Shown piece after piece: positions 42,831 through 52,394 of a stretch of 64,000 nt of DNA. Each line of letters starts with the position of its first letter. Within the stretch, counting starts at the first letter, position 1. The stretch covers positions 19,219 through 83,218 of the forward strand of contig CAZVUM010000012.1 in assembly GCA_964629575.1 (NCBI GenBank), written 5' to 3'. The notes beneath the pieces were generated by a model, which was not told where the DNA came from, did not search any database, and worked only from the letters and a program-made list of their open reading frames with translations. The position numbers and the translations under genes are program-made. Source of the stretch: JAYPWI01 sp964629575 (lineage in GTDB: Bacteria; Actinomycetota; Acidimicrobiia; Acidimicrobiales; Poriferisodalaceae).

Positions 42831-44384
42831 GTGACCGTAGGGCGCGCGGGCCGCGACAGCCTGCTGTCTGGGGGCTCGGCCCTCGCGGGGCTGGCAGCCG
42901 GATTCGGCACCGTTGTCCTTGTCGCCCACACCCGGGGCGCCGAGACCGCCGGTGTGATGTTCGGGGCGATCGGCCTGTTCACCATCCTGTCGACGGTCTG
43001 CAAGCTCGGGACCGAGACGACGTTCGTGTATTACGCCGGCCACCAGCGTGGGAGCACCGGAGTCGAACGACATGCGCTGGTGGGCCTGCTTCGTCGAGGG
43101 CTGGTCCCGGTCGTCGCTGCGTCGATCGCCGTGGCGGTCCTCGTCGCCGCGCTCGCGGACCCGATGGCCCAGGTTCTCATCGACGACGCCAACCGCGACT
43201 CCTATCGAACCTTTCTTCTGGTTCTCGCGCCGTTCGTCCCCATCTGGGCCCTCACCCTCCCGCTGCTCGGCATCACCCGCGGGCTCGGCGATCTCGTCCC
43301 CACAGCGGTTGGCCTTCAAATCGTCCAGCCGCTGCTCCAGCTCGCACTCGTGTCGGCGGCGCTCGCAACCGGACTCGGGGCCGAAGCGCTCGCCGCCGCC
43401 TGGGCATTGCCGCTGGTCGCAACCCTGCTCGTCGCGGTCCACCGGGTGGCCACCGCGGTGCGGGATGCACCAGTCGACCCCACGGTCGCCGCCGCTGCTC
43501 CGCCAGCGCGAGAGTTCTGGGGCCACGCCACCCCACGCGGACTCGCGGGAACGCTGTCGATGGCCGTCGACCGCCTCGGGGTCGTTCTCGTCGGCAGCCT
43601 CGGATCGGCGGCGATGGCCGGTGCGTGGACGGCGATCACTCGACTTCTCGGCATCTGCCTCCGGGTCGTCCACGCGATGAGTCAGGCCCTGAATGCCCGA
43701 CTTCCCGCGCTGCTCGGAGCTGGGCGCACCGCAGCCGCACTGGGCCAGGCCCGCTTGGCGACCTGGTGGACGATCGCGCTGTTGACACCTGTGTTGATCG
43801 TCGCGGCCATCTTCCCCGGCGCGGCCCTGGGTCTGTTCGAGATGGACGACATGCCCGGTGCGAGCGGGGCACTTCAGGTGGCCGTGGGTGCTGCCGCGGT
43901 GATCGTGGTGTTGGCCCACACCGACAACGTGCTGCTGATGTCGGGGCGGAGCGGCCTCGTCCTGCTCGACGGAATTCCCAGTCTGCTCGCACTGATCGGG
44001 CTCACAGCGCTGCTCCTCCCCGACCATGGTCTCGTTGGCGCTGCAGTTGCATGGGTCGTCAGCGCCACGATCTACCGCGTCCTGGCGTTGGTGCAGGTGA
44101 GATGCCTCCATGGACGCTGGATCCTCACGCCGCAGATCGTCCGGGATGCGATTTCCCTTGCCGTGGTCTGTCTCGGCATCGCCGCTGGTGTGCGAGTGCT
44201 CGTGGGAGACGGACTGATCGCCGCATGCGCAGCTGGAACGATCGTCCTGCCCGCAGCCGGCGCGGCCATGCTGGTCGTCTCGCGCCGCAACCGCGGGCCC
44301 GCCGATCAGGTCGGCGGAGCTGCCACCGAATCAGCCCCTGCCCCACTTCGCCGTTTCCGAGTCGTGGAGCCCGCCCGTGTCTGA
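42831..44384 (+). CDS. Wzx-type polysaccharide flippase (MATE/MVF fold)
   Basis: 517 residues, about 12-14 membrane helices with few charged loops. The start DSLLSGGSALAGLAAGFGTVVLV is the usual first helix of Wzx/RfbX proteins, which flip lipid-linked repeat units across the membrane. Its GTG follows an AGGAG only two bases away, so the start is less certain. Overlaps the GH16 gene by 8 bases. Function is inferred from fold and neighbours (Wzz, Wzy-like, GTs). Confidence 0.82.
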   Translation: MTVGRAGRDSLLSGGSALAGLAAGFGTVVLVAHTRGAETAGVMFGAIGLFTILSTVCKLGTETTFVYYAGHQRGSTGVERHALVGLLRRGLVPVVAASIAVAVLVAALADPMAQVLIDDANRDSYRTFLLVLAPFVPIWALTLPLLGITRGLGDLVPTAVGLQIVQPLLQLALVSAALATGLGAEALAAAWALPLVATLLVAVHRVATAVRDAPVDPTVAAAAPPAREFWGHATPRGLAGTLSMAVDRLGVVLVGSLGSAAMAGAWTAITRLLGICLRVVHAMSQALNARLPALLGAGRTAAALGQARLATWWTIALLTPVLIVAAIFPGAALGLFEMDDMPGASGALQVAVGAAAVIVVLAHTDNVLLMSGRSGLVLLDGIPSLLALIGLTALLLPDHGLVGAAVAWVVSATIYRVLALVQVRCLHGRWILTPQIVRDAISLAVVCLGIAAGVRVLVGDGLIAACAAGTIVLPAAGAAMLVVSRRNRGPADQVGGAATESAPAPLRRFRVVEPARV

Positions 44385-45342
44385 ACGGTCCCATCGGCAG
44401 CTGCGACACGCCGCGCTCTTCGCCGTCGCCTCGCTTCTGGTGGCCGCCTGCTCCAGGGGCCCCTTGGTCCCAGACGGGGCCTCGGCAGCCACCGAACCCG
44501 ACGGACCTCCCCCACGGCCGGCGGTCGAGGACGCCGGCAACGGCACCACGGCCACCCCCGCATCCTCATCGACGGTGCCCACCGATGACGGGCTCGTCTG
44601 GTCCGACGAGTTCGACGGAGACGCTCTCGGGCCGGACTGGGGCCTCGAGACCCCGCTCTTGGGTTCGGGGGACGCGTCGGTACACATCTACCAACCCGAG
44701 GCCATATCGGTCGGCGAGGGGGTTCTTCGCATCGAGGCGACGCGACTCCCCGAGGCGTTGCAGATCGACGACGATTCAGACGGTGTTGTGGACCGGACGA
44801 TCACCTGGCAATCCGGCTTCATCACCACCAGAGGTCACGTGGAATTCCTGCACGGCCGCTTCGAGGCCCGCGCGAGGGCGCCGGAAGGCCAAGGCCTGTG
44901 GCCCGCGATCTGGCTGCGCCCCCTCGACCGCGTCTATGGCTGGTGGCCGCGCAGCGGCGAGATCGATGTGATGGAGATGCTCGGCCACGACCCAGGCACC
45001 GCGCACACCACCGCGCACTGGTGGAACGACGGGCATCGATTCGACCCGCTCGGCCATCCGCTGACCCCGACCGACGACGGTTTCCACGTCTTCGCGCTCG
45101 AGTGGACGCCCGATGAGTTGGTGTGGACCATCGACGGAGAAGAGGTTCGCCGACTCGACGAGTGGACCACCGATCTCGGCGACGGCGCCGCTCCCTTCGA
45201 CCAGGCCTTCTACCTCAACATCAATCTGGCAGTGGGTGGAAGCTGGCCGGGCGATCCCGACGACACGACACCGGACGGCGCCGCATTCGAGGTCGACTGG
45301 ATTCGGGTGTACCAGACGGCCGAACACGCTGGTCAGAGCTGA
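44377..45342 (+). CDS. GH16 glycoside hydrolase lipoprotein
   Basis: 321 residues. Lipobox LVAAC (Cys25), Thr/Ser/Pro linker to about 70, then the GH16 jelly roll with the catalytic E194-I-D-V-M-E199 (GEIDVMEMLG), WSDEFDG at 74-80 and LWPAIWLRP near 173-181. GH16 enzymes cut beta-1,3/1,4-glucans, agars or carrageenans, or transglycosylate. Inside a Wzx/Wzy-type locus it may trim or release the locus's own polymer. Start GTG overlaps the flippase end by 8 bases. Confidence 0.88.
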   Translation: MSERSHRQLRHAALFAVASLLVAACSRGPLVPDGASAATEPDGPPPRPAVEDAGNGTTATPASSSTVPTDDGLVWSDEFDGDALGPDWGLETPLLGSGDASVHIYQPEAISVGEGVLRIEATRLPEALQIDDDSDGVVDRTITWQSGFITTRGHVEFLHGRFEARARAPEGQGLWPAIWLRPLDRVYGWWPRSGEIDVMEMLGHDPGTAHTTAHWWNDGHRFDPLGHPLTPTDDGFHVFALEWTPDELVWTIDGEEVRRLDEWTTDLGDGAAPFDQAFYLNINLAVGGSWPGDPDDTTPDGAAFEVDWIRVYQTAEHAGQS

Positions 45343-45396
45343 GTTGGGGTTCATCGGTTTGCCTTCACCTGCTGTCGAGGCGGCCGATGGAGATCC

Positions 45397-46122
45397 ATGC
45401 GCCCCCGCCGAACCCTGTTCGGTCTCGCGCTCGCCGTCACACTGACCGCGTGCGCTGGATCCATCGACAGCCCGCAGGAATCCTCAGCATCGGTGCCAAC
45501 CCCTGCCGGCGCCCCAGCGTCTGCGGGTGACTCGACGACCGAGCATCCAGACCTGCCGGTGCTGTCCGAGACGACGGCTCCCACAGCCTCCGCCGACCCT
45601 GCTGTACCCCTCCCCGCTGCGGCCCCCGTGTCGAGCGAGGCGCCGGTGTCGAGCGAGGCGCCGGTCTCGAGCGCCGTGGATACCGCTCCCGCCCACACAC
45701 CGACGACCGCCGGATCAGCTCCGAGCACGAGCACCGCATCGCCGACAACCGATCCCGCCGCACCACCGACGACCGACGCTGCTCCGCCCGCGGTCCCGGC
45801 ACAGATCGTCATCGACGACCGCCCGCCGACCGGCGATCTCCAGCTCGATGAGCCCGAGGAGGGCATCATCCGAAACGGCGACGGCAACATCGTCACCCTC
45901 GACCAAGCGGGTGCACTGGCCTGCGCCGCCGCGGAGAACGTGCTGACGGCGCTCGACGAGGGCAGTGACACCTCCGTCGCCGTCGCCGATCTTCGGTCGT
46001 GGGCGGACCAGTCGTCACGGGTTGCGGTGCGAGATGTGGTGGGGGCGATGAACGATCCGGTGACCTTCGCCGAGGTTCTGCCGGTCCTCGAGGTCTGCGT
46101 GGCAGAAGGACACGAGCTGTGA
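45397..46122 (+). CDS. Ser/Thr/Pro-rich secreted lipoprotein, unknown function
   Basis: 241 residues. Lipobox LTAC (Cys19), then ~120 residues of low-complexity Ala/Pro/Ser/Thr with tandem APVSSE units, a stalk-like region, and a ~100-residue C-terminal domain (DEPEEGIIRNGDGNIVTLDQAGALACAA... split here by function) with two Cys, probably paired. GTGA overlap couples it to the propeller/FnIII gene, so the two likely work together at the surface. Confidence 0.75.
   Translation: MRPRRTLFGLALAVTLTACAGSIDSPQESSASVPTPAGAPASAGDSTTEHPDLPVLSETTAPTASADPAVPLPAAAPVSSEAPVSSEAPVSSAVDTAPAHTPTTAGSAPSTSTASPTTDPAAPPTTDAAPPAVPAQIVIDDRPPTGDLQLDEPEEGIIRNGDGNIVTLDQAGALACAAAENVLTALDEGSDTSVAVADLRSWADQSSRVAVRDVVGAMNDPVTFAEVLPVLEVCVAEGHEL
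45628..45672 (+). repeat. 18-bp tandem repeat in the lipoprotein stalk
   Basis: GTGTCGAGCGAGGCGCCG at 45628-45645 is repeated exactly at 45646-45663, then a half copy follows; codes VSSEAP units. Confidence 0.9.
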
Positions 46123-48407
46123 TCAGCAACACCCGACGTTCGACGAAAGCCCGCCGACGGCGCTCGTACCTGGTGCTCTTCTTGCTGTTGGGCGCCCTGA
46201 TGTCGACGCGATACGCGAGCGACGCAGAAGACGCGTCCGCCAACAGCGCGTGGTCCAACGACGCTCACCCGCCGATCGACATCGCCACGCTCGACAACAT
46301 CCCCGTCGAGACCTGGGGCGTCTCGGGTCAGAACCCCGGACAGACCCAGACCCCGTCCCTCGATGTCCTCGTCTGGGACATCCAGCAGGTGGGCGACCGC
46401 ATCTTCGTGGGAGGCGGCTTTCTCAACGTCCAAGAGGACGAGAACGCCACGCCGATCCCCCAGCCCTACCTCGCGGCCTTCGACCTCGACACTGGCGAGT
46501 GGGAGTCGACCTGCACGCCCGACTTCGACCGCATCATCTACGCGCTCACGGTCAACGCGAGGGGCAAGCTTCTGGTGGGTGGCGAGTTCACCGAGGTCAA
46601 CGGCCAGCCCCGCGAAGGTCTCGTGGCGCTGGACCCGGACACCTGTCAGGTCGATCCGCTGTTCGAAGGGGCCGTCGAGCGCCCGTGGTCCTCCAAGCGG
46701 GCAATGGTGCGCGAGCTCGAGGTCGTCAACGGCGAGCTGTACGTGGTGGGCAACTTCAGCCATGTCATCGGACCCAACGGCCAGCGGGAGCGGGTGTACA
46801 AGTCCGCGAGGATGAACGACAAGTGGGGAACCCTCGACCCCAACTGGAAGCCCAACGTCAGCGGTTCGTCCATCTGGGGCATCGCCGTCGACGACGTACG
46901 GGGCCGGGTCCACTTCGCCGGCTACTTCACGTCGGTCAACGGTCAACCCAACTCGGGCTACTTCCACACGGTCGACACCGCGACCGGCGCCAGCGTCGGC
47001 GGCCTCCAGCCCCTGCCGCGCAACTACCCCAACGGCCAGCCGGAGATGTTCGACGTCGCAATGGGGATCGACACGGTGTTCGTCGCAGGCGAACAGCACA
47101 TCGTGCAGGTGCTCGACGCGTCGGACCACACGATGCTCGGGTTCCATCACACCGGCAACACAGGCTGCCCGGGCTACGGCTACGACCACTTCATGTACTG
47201 CAGCGGGTTCAGCGGTGGGGCCTACCAAGTTGCCGAACGCATCGGCGACATCGTGTTCTCCGGCTGTCACTGCACGCGCGACGAGCGCTACGGGATCCTG
47301 TCGCACTACGAGAGCTACAGCGACACCCGCCAGGCGCTCAAGGTGATCATGGCCTACGACGCCAGCACGGGCGAGCTCATCGAGACCTTCGACCCCGACG
47401 CCACCGTCACCAAGGACGGTGCGTGGACCGTCGCATCGGACACCAACGGTTGCCTGTACGTGGGCGGTGACTACGAGAACATCGGCGTCGAGGCACAGCT
47501 CGGCAGTTGGGCCGGCGGCTTCATCAAGATGTGCCCGAGCGGTTGGGAACCGCCCGGTCCTGACGTCGATCCGCCGACCGTCCCTGCCAATGTCGTCGGA
47601 ACCGACCTGGGCGGCGGAAACGTGCAGCTCACGTGGGACCCGTCAACAGATCCGTCGGGCGTCCAGAGCTACCTCATCTACCGCAACGGGGCCTACATCG
47701 GCTGGACGCCAGGCGGCGTCGAGCAGTACACCGACGTCGGCCTGACCGAGGGTCTCACGTATCAATACGAGCTCAGGGCCGTCGACCCGATTCCCAACCA
47801 GAGCGAGAAGTCCGCCCCGGTGGTGGTCACACCTGGTGGCCCCGACCTCGAGCCTCCGACGGTGCCCGGCGGGGTCGTCGCAACGGACCTCGGCGGCGGA
47901 TCGGTCCAGATCGATTGGACCGCATCGACGGACAACGTCGGCATCCAGAGCTATCTCATCTACCGGGATGGCGGATACGTCGGCTGGACGCCGGACGGCA
48001 CCGTCACGATCACCGAGAACGGTCTCACCGAAGGGCTGACCTACAGCTACGAAGTCCGCGCCGTCGACCTCGCCAGCAACCAATCAGCCAAGTCAGCACC
48101 TGTCACCGTCACACCTGGTGGCCCCGATCTCGAGCCCCCGACAGTCCCCACCGATCTGACGGGCATCGATCTCGGCGGCGGCTCGGTCCAGCTCGACTGG
48201 ACCGCCTCGACGGACAACGTCGGCCTGTCGAGCTATCTCATCTTCCGCAACGGCCTCTACGTGGGCTGGATCGCGGCGGGAACCGAGACCTACACCGACA
48301 TCGGACTGACACCCGGACTCACCTACACCTACGAGGTACGAGCAGTCGACCTCGCAGGAAACCGCTCGGACAAGTCGGCGCCGGTCGTGATCACGGTCGG
48401 CCCGTGA
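46119..48407 (+). CDS. Secreted beta-propeller protein with three FnIII domains
   Basis: 762 residues. Basic start and hydrophobic segment (about 17-30) act as signal or anchor. Residues ~60-470 form a propeller of delta-60-like blades (RIFVGGGFLNV, KLLVGGEFTEVNGQP, ELYVVGNFSHV, RVHFAGYFTSVNGQP, CLYVGGDYENIG), and ~485-760 hold three fibronectin III domains, each with VQLTWD/VQIDWT and SYLIYRNG-type strands, near-identical in sequence and so recently duplicated. An adhesin or matrix protein of the exopolysaccharide is likely. GTG start overlaps the lipoprotein stop. Confidence 0.85.
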   Translation: MISNTRRSTKARRRRSYLVLFLLLGALMSTRYASDAEDASANSAWSNDAHPPIDIATLDNIPVETWGVSGQNPGQTQTPSLDVLVWDIQQVGDRIFVGGGFLNVQEDENATPIPQPYLAAFDLDTGEWESTCTPDFDRIIYALTVNARGKLLVGGEFTEVNGQPREGLVALDPDTCQVDPLFEGAVERPWSSKRAMVRELEVVNGELYVVGNFSHVIGPNGQRERVYKSARMNDKWGTLDPNWKPNVSGSSIWGIAVDDVRGRVHFAGYFTSVNGQPNSGYFHTVDTATGASVGGLQPLPRNYPNGQPEMFDVAMGIDTVFVAGEQHIVQVLDASDHTMLGFHHTGNTGCPGYGYDHFMYCSGFSGGAYQVAERIGDIVFSGCHCTRDERYGILSHYESYSDTRQALKVIMAYDASTGELIETFDPDATVTKDGAWTVASDTNGCLYVGGDYENIGVEAQLGSWAGGFIKMCPSGWEPPGPDVDPPTVPANVVGTDLGGGNVQLTWDPSTDPSGVQSYLIYRNGAYIGWTPGGVEQYTDVGLTEGLTYQYELRAVDPIPNQSEKSAPVVVTPGGPDLEPPTVPGGVVATDLGGGSVQIDWTASTDNVGIQSYLIYRDGGYVGWTPDGTVTITENGLTEGLTYSYEVRAVDLASNQSAKSAPVTVTPGGPDLEPPTVPTDLTGIDLGGGSVQLDWTASTDNVGLSSYLIFRNGLYVGWIAAGTETYTDIGLTPGLTYTYEVRAVDLAGNRSDKSAPVVITVGP

Positions 48408-48435
48408 GGGCCCGTTGCGGAGAAAGCGAGCGCAA

Positions 48436-50139
48436 ATGAGCATCACCGACTCGACGCCCCAGGTCACCGACATCGCGGGTGCGATGGCCGCGATGAAGCG
48501 CCGCTGGTGGCTGATCGCCCTCGTCGGAGTGCTGGGGGCCGCGGCTGCAGCCGGCTATGCCACCAGACAAGCAACGGCGTACACGGCCTACTCGACGGTC
48601 CTCGTCAACCCACTCGGTCTCGAACCCACCCAGGCCCTGTCGTCCGGTTCGGTGGATCTCGAGGTGGAGGAAGAGCTCGCCGCCTCCTATGTCGTCGCTG
48701 CGGACGCTGTGACACGGCTCGACGGCGTCGCCGTGAACTACGTCGATGATGACGACCCCGTCCGCGGGCTCCGTCGCGCCATGGTGATCACCGGCCGGGG
48801 CGAGCGCGTCCTCGAGCTGTCGTTCAGCCACGCCGATCCGCAGGTAGCCCGCTCGGTGACCGAGGCGTACACGGCCGCGTACCTGGACAGCCGACTCGAG
48901 CTCCTCACAGCCTCGAAGGCCGAGGCCCTCGCAGCCCTCGACGCACGCCAAGCACAACTCCAACTTCAGCTGGATGAGGTGAACAGTCAGCTCGAGACCC
49001 TCGAATCCGAACGCGACCGTGCAACCGCCGCGGCAGTGGAGAACGAACTACCTCCCCCGTCGATCGACAGCCAGGAGACGGCGGCACGATTCGAACAGAC
49101 ACAGCTGCTCAGCAGGCTCGCCGACGTCGAGGAGGAGCGGGCCGACCTCGAGTCGCTCAGTTCCCGCTCGGGTGAACTGATCGGCCCGCCGCAGCTACCG
49201 AGCGCGCCGACCACTCCTGCAGACATCCAGGTGATCATCGCCGGTGGCGTTCTGGGGCTGCTGCTCGGCGCAGCCCTCGTGTGGCTGCTCCATCGCTCGG
49301 CCGCCCGATTGGGCTCTCCAGAGGAGCTGCTGCGGCGAGCCGGCGTTCCGGTCGTCGGCAGCGTGCAGCGTCCGGCGTCGATCAGCAGCGCAGCGCATCA
49401 GGGCGCCGGAGCTGACTACGCCTTTCTGGCCACGACCGTTCTCGCCCAGGCCGAGGCACTGGGTCAGACCCCACCGCTCGTCATCGCGGCGACGTCGGTC
49501 AGCAATGGCGACGCCGCCGCGACCACAGCGCTCAGCATCGGCCGCTCGCTGGCTGCCGGCCGCCGTGTGCTGGTGGTGTCCGCCGACCTCGAGAACGACG
49601 AGCTCGGCCTGGCACTGGGTCTCGACGGGCACCCCGGCGTGGCCGCCTACCTCCAGGGTTTGACCATCGCGACTCATCCGATCGGCCACAACCTCGAGGT
49701 GCTGCCAGCCGGCCGAACCGCCGACGCGGTGAACCTGGTGCGCAGCCCGCTCCTGCCTCAGCTCTTCATCGAGCTACAGAACCGCTACGACGTGATCCTC
49801 GTGACGACTCCGGGTCTCGGGACCCGGCCGGAGGCGGCGGCGGTCACCTGGCTCGCCGGTTCGGTCCTGCTGTGCCTCGACCCCGCCCGCGACACACGCG
49901 ACCGCTTCGCTCGGGCGGTCACCCTGCTCGACGAGCTCGGCACGCCGGTGCTCGGTGCAGCAACCGTCGACGGCGGGCGCCGCGGAGGGCCCACCGGTGG
50001 ACGTGCGACGGCACCAGCGACACCGCTCCCCTCGCAGGCATCCCAAGCAGCGACACCGCAGGGGCCCGTGTCACCTGGCACCTGGCCGGCCGCCTCGTCC
50101 AGCACGCCCGCCTCTTCCTCGGCTGGGCCCAACCCATGA
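48436..50139 (+). CDS. Wzz-type chain-length protein with degenerate BY-kinase domain
   Basis: 567 residues: helix at about 26-46, extracytoplasmic Wzz part with a coiled coil (~160-210), second helix at ~255-280, then a P-loop ATPase-like domain. The Walker A is TSVSNGDAAATTALS, without the GKT lysine of active bacterial tyrosine kinases; the Walker A' (VLVVSADLEND) is kept. No Tyr cluster at the Ser/Pro-rich end. So it may set chain length without kinase activity. ATG 48436 preferred to an upstream TTG. Overlaps the next gene by four bases. Confidence 0.85.
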   Translation: MSITDSTPQVTDIAGAMAAMKRRWWLIALVGVLGAAAAAGYATRQATAYTAYSTVLVNPLGLEPTQALSSGSVDLEVEEELAASYVVAADAVTRLDGVAVNYVDDDDPVRGLRRAMVITGRGERVLELSFSHADPQVARSVTEAYTAAYLDSRLELLTASKAEALAALDARQAQLQLQLDEVNSQLETLESERDRATAAAVENELPPPSIDSQETAARFEQTQLLSRLADVEEERADLESLSSRSGELIGPPQLPSAPTTPADIQVIIAGGVLGLLLGAALVWLLHRSAARLGSPEELLRRAGVPVVGSVQRPASISSAAHQGAGADYAFLATTVLAQAEALGQTPPLVIAATSVSNGDAAATTALSIGRSLAAGRRVLVVSADLENDELGLALGLDGHPGVAAYLQGLTIATHPIGHNLEVLPAGRTADAVNLVRSPLLPQLFIELQNRYDVILVTTPGLGTRPEAAAVTWLAGSVLLCLDPARDTRDRFARAVTLLDELGTPVLGAATVDGGRRGGPTGGRATAPATPLPSQASQAATPQGPVSPGTWPAASSSTPASSSAGPNP

Positions 50140-51491
50140 TCACCGCGGCACCGCTCGCTGATCAGGCGCCGTCGCGAGCGCCTTCCCGATTCGCCCCGGG
50201 CTGGATGGCGCCGACGCTGATCGCCGGCTTTCCCCTGTGGTGGGCGCTGGGTCTGGGAGAGCTCATCTTCTCCGTGGCTGGTGTGGCCATGCTCTGGGAC
50301 CTCTCGCGCCGAAGTTCGGTCATCGTCCCGCGCACCTTCGGGCTGTACGCCGCCTTCATCATCGTCGTCGCCGCATCGGGGCTGATGCTCGACCGCCCGA
50401 GCGCCGTCCTCGGCTGGCTGACCCGGACCTCCCAATACGTCGGCGTCGGGGTACTGCTCCCCTACTGCCTCACGCACCGTCGCCACCTGACGAGCACCCG
50501 CCTGCTGCGCGCTCTCGTGTGGCTGTGGATCTCGGCGGTGACGGGCGGGGTTCTCGCTCTCGTGCTCGGCCCCGTGTCGTTCCCCACGCCGATGAAGATG
50601 ATCCTTCCCGGCGGCATCACAGCCAACCCGTTCGTCTTCGAGCAGATCAACCCATCGCTGGCCGACGTCGACGGCTTCCTCGGCTTCACGTCTGTGCGCC
50701 CCAAGGCTCCGTTCACCTACACCAACGGATGGGGCGCCGCACTCGGGCTCTTGTTCCCCGTAGCCGCGTTCGCCTGCGTCCGCGACGTGGGTATCCCCCG
50801 CGCGCTCGTGCGCGCCACGGTCGTCGTAGGTGCCATCCCCATCGTGTTCTCCCTCAACCGCGGCCTCTGGCTGTCGATCACCGCCGGAGTCGCCTACGGA
50901 GCCGTCCTCCTCGTGCGCCGCCACGGTTCGCGCGTGGTGGTGGGGTTGATCATCGGCGCGATGGTGACCGCTGCCGTCATCGCCGTGTCGCCGCTCGGCT
51001 CGCTGATTCAGCAACGCGCCGAAACCGGCCACAGCGACGAAGACCGAGCCGAGCTCTACCACCACGTGATCGATGAGCTGAAGGACTCGCCGTTCATCGG
51101 GTATGGCGGCCCACGCCAGAGCGAGGACGGTCCCCCGCTCGGGACACACGGCCAGCTCTGGATCATCCTCTTCAGTCACGGCCTCCTCGGTGCCGTTCTC
51201 TACTTCGGGTTCATCGCCGTGAACCTCATCGAGAGCGCAGGGGGTCGAAGCGAGATGGAGCTCGTGTCCCACACGATCCTCGCTGTCTCGGGCCTCCAGG
51301 TCTTCTTCTACGGCCACGTGCCCCAGCAGCTGGCGATCATCTTCATCGCCATCGCGATCGGCGCACTGTGCCGGTTCGAGGCTGTCGAACGAGCCGAGCG
51401 ACGCGACCTCGAAGCGCTCCGTCGTCGTGCCCCTGACCCAGCAACACCCTCCCGCGAATCGGAGTCCAGCCATGAGTGGCGACACCCCTGA
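50136..51491 (+). CDS. O-antigen ligase/polymerase-like membrane protein (Wzy/WaaL type)
   Basis: 451 residues with ten or more helices. The large loop between helices contains PKAPFTYTNGWGAALGL near 190, and the Wzy_C-type region carries NRGLWLSITAGVAYG near 245 and FIGYGGPRQSEDG near 325, a pattern seen in exopolysaccharide polymerases. Polymerises or ligates repeat units on the outer face. ATGA overlap with the Wzz gene; 20-base overlap with the GT2 gene. Confidence 0.82.
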   Translation: MITAAPLADQAPSRAPSRFAPGWMAPTLIAGFPLWWALGLGELIFSVAGVAMLWDLSRRSSVIVPRTFGLYAAFIIVVAASGLMLDRPSAVLGWLTRTSQYVGVGVLLPYCLTHRRHLTSTRLLRALVWLWISAVTGGVLALVLGPVSFPTPMKMILPGGITANPFVFEQINPSLADVDGFLGFTSVRPKAPFTYTNGWGAALGLLFPVAAFACVRDVGIPRALVRATVVVGAIPIVFSLNRGLWLSITAGVAYGAVLLVRRHGSRVVVGLIIGAMVTAAVIAVSPLGSLIQQRAETGHSDEDRAELYHHVIDELKDSPFIGYGGPRQSEDGPPLGTHGQLWIILFSHGLLGAVLYFGFIAVNLIESAGGRSEMELVSHTILAVSGLQVFFYGHVPQQLAIIFIAIAIGALCRFEAVERAERRDLEALRRRAPDPATPSRESESSHEWRHP

Positions 51492-52392
51492 CGTGACCGT
51501 GATCATCGCGACCCGCGATCGACCCGAACTGCTGCGCCGTGCGCTGGACGGGATCATCGCCTCCGAGTACGAGGGCGCTGTGGAGTGTCTGGTGGTGTTC
51601 GACCAGTCCACACCGGACACGGCGATCGAGATGGCCGCGCCGGGGCGGCGGGTGAGCACGACGCGCAACAGCAGGAGCCAGGGACTCGCGGGCGCTCGGA
51701 ACACGGGCATCCTCCAGGCCGAGACCAAGCTCATCGCGTTCTGCGACGACGACGACGAGTGGCTCCCCGGGAAGCTGAGCAAGCAGGTCGCCGCGCTGAA
51801 CGCCCATCCCGAGGCCCACTTCGCCGCCACCGGGATCGCGATCCGCTACAAGGATCAGGACACCGAGCGGCTTCCGGTTCCCGAACGGCTGACGCACGAA
51901 GGCTTTCTGGCCGACCGCATGACGGAGGTACATCCCTCCTCGTTCCTCGCCGAACGCGAATGGCTGATCGGCCACGTCGGGCTGGTCGATGAGAATCTGC
52001 CTGGCAGCTACGCAGAGGACTACGACCTGTTGCTGCGCGTGGCAAAGGCCGGGCCGATCGCCGTGGCGCCCGAACCGCTGGTGCGCATCTGGTGGCACGG
52101 TGCGAGCTTCTTCTTCGAGCGTTGGAAGATGATCGACGACGCGCTCACCTACCTACTCGACAAGCACCCCGAGTTCGAACGCAGCCGCGTTGGCAAGGCC
52201 CGAATCCTGGGGCAACAGGCCTTCGCCCAGGCCGCGATGAAACAGCGCGGCAGGGCCGCTCGTACCGCCCTCGCAACGCTTCGGCTGTCACCGCTCGAGA
52301 AGCGGGCGTTCCTCGCGATGATTGTCGCGACCGGTGCCATCTCCGCAGAGCGAGCGCTGGCGTTTGCCCACCGCTTCGGCAAGGGCATCTGA
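51472..52392 (+). CDS. GT2 family glycosyltransferase
   Basis: 306 residues. GT-A fold: DVTVIIATRDRPELLRRAL at 7-25, GLAGARNTGI at 71-80, metal-binding DDDDEW at 92-97, and AEDYDLLLRVAKAG near 183. Adds one sugar to the lipid-linked unit; donor not readable. ATG has GGAG 7 bases upstream. Overlaps the polymerase gene by 20 bases. Confidence 0.9.
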   Translation: MSGDTPDVTVIIATRDRPELLRRALDGIIASEYEGAVECLVVFDQSTPDTAIEMAAPGRRVSTTRNSRSQGLAGARNTGILQAETKLIAFCDDDDEWLPGKLSKQVAALNAHPEAHFAATGIAIRYKDQDTERLPVPERLTHEGFLADRMTEVHPSSFLAEREWLIGHVGLVDENLPGSYAEDYDLLLRVAKAGPIAVAPEPLVRIWWHGASFFFERWKMIDDALTYLLDKHPEFERSRVGKARILGQQAFAQAAMKQRGRAARTALATLRLSPLEKRAFLAMIVATGAISAERALAFAHRFGKGI

Positions 52393-52394
52393 TC

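Noticed and set aside
45351..47306. 651-codon minus-strand frame across the lipoprotein and propeller genes
   Set aside because: Antisense to two genes with clear signal peptides and domains; composition rich in Val/Asp/Arg typical of shadow frames.
49785..51830. 681-codon minus-strand frame opposite the polymerase gene
   Set aside because: Shadow frame: Glu/Asp/Gly/Arg-rich, no domain, and covers a clear membrane protein on the other strand.
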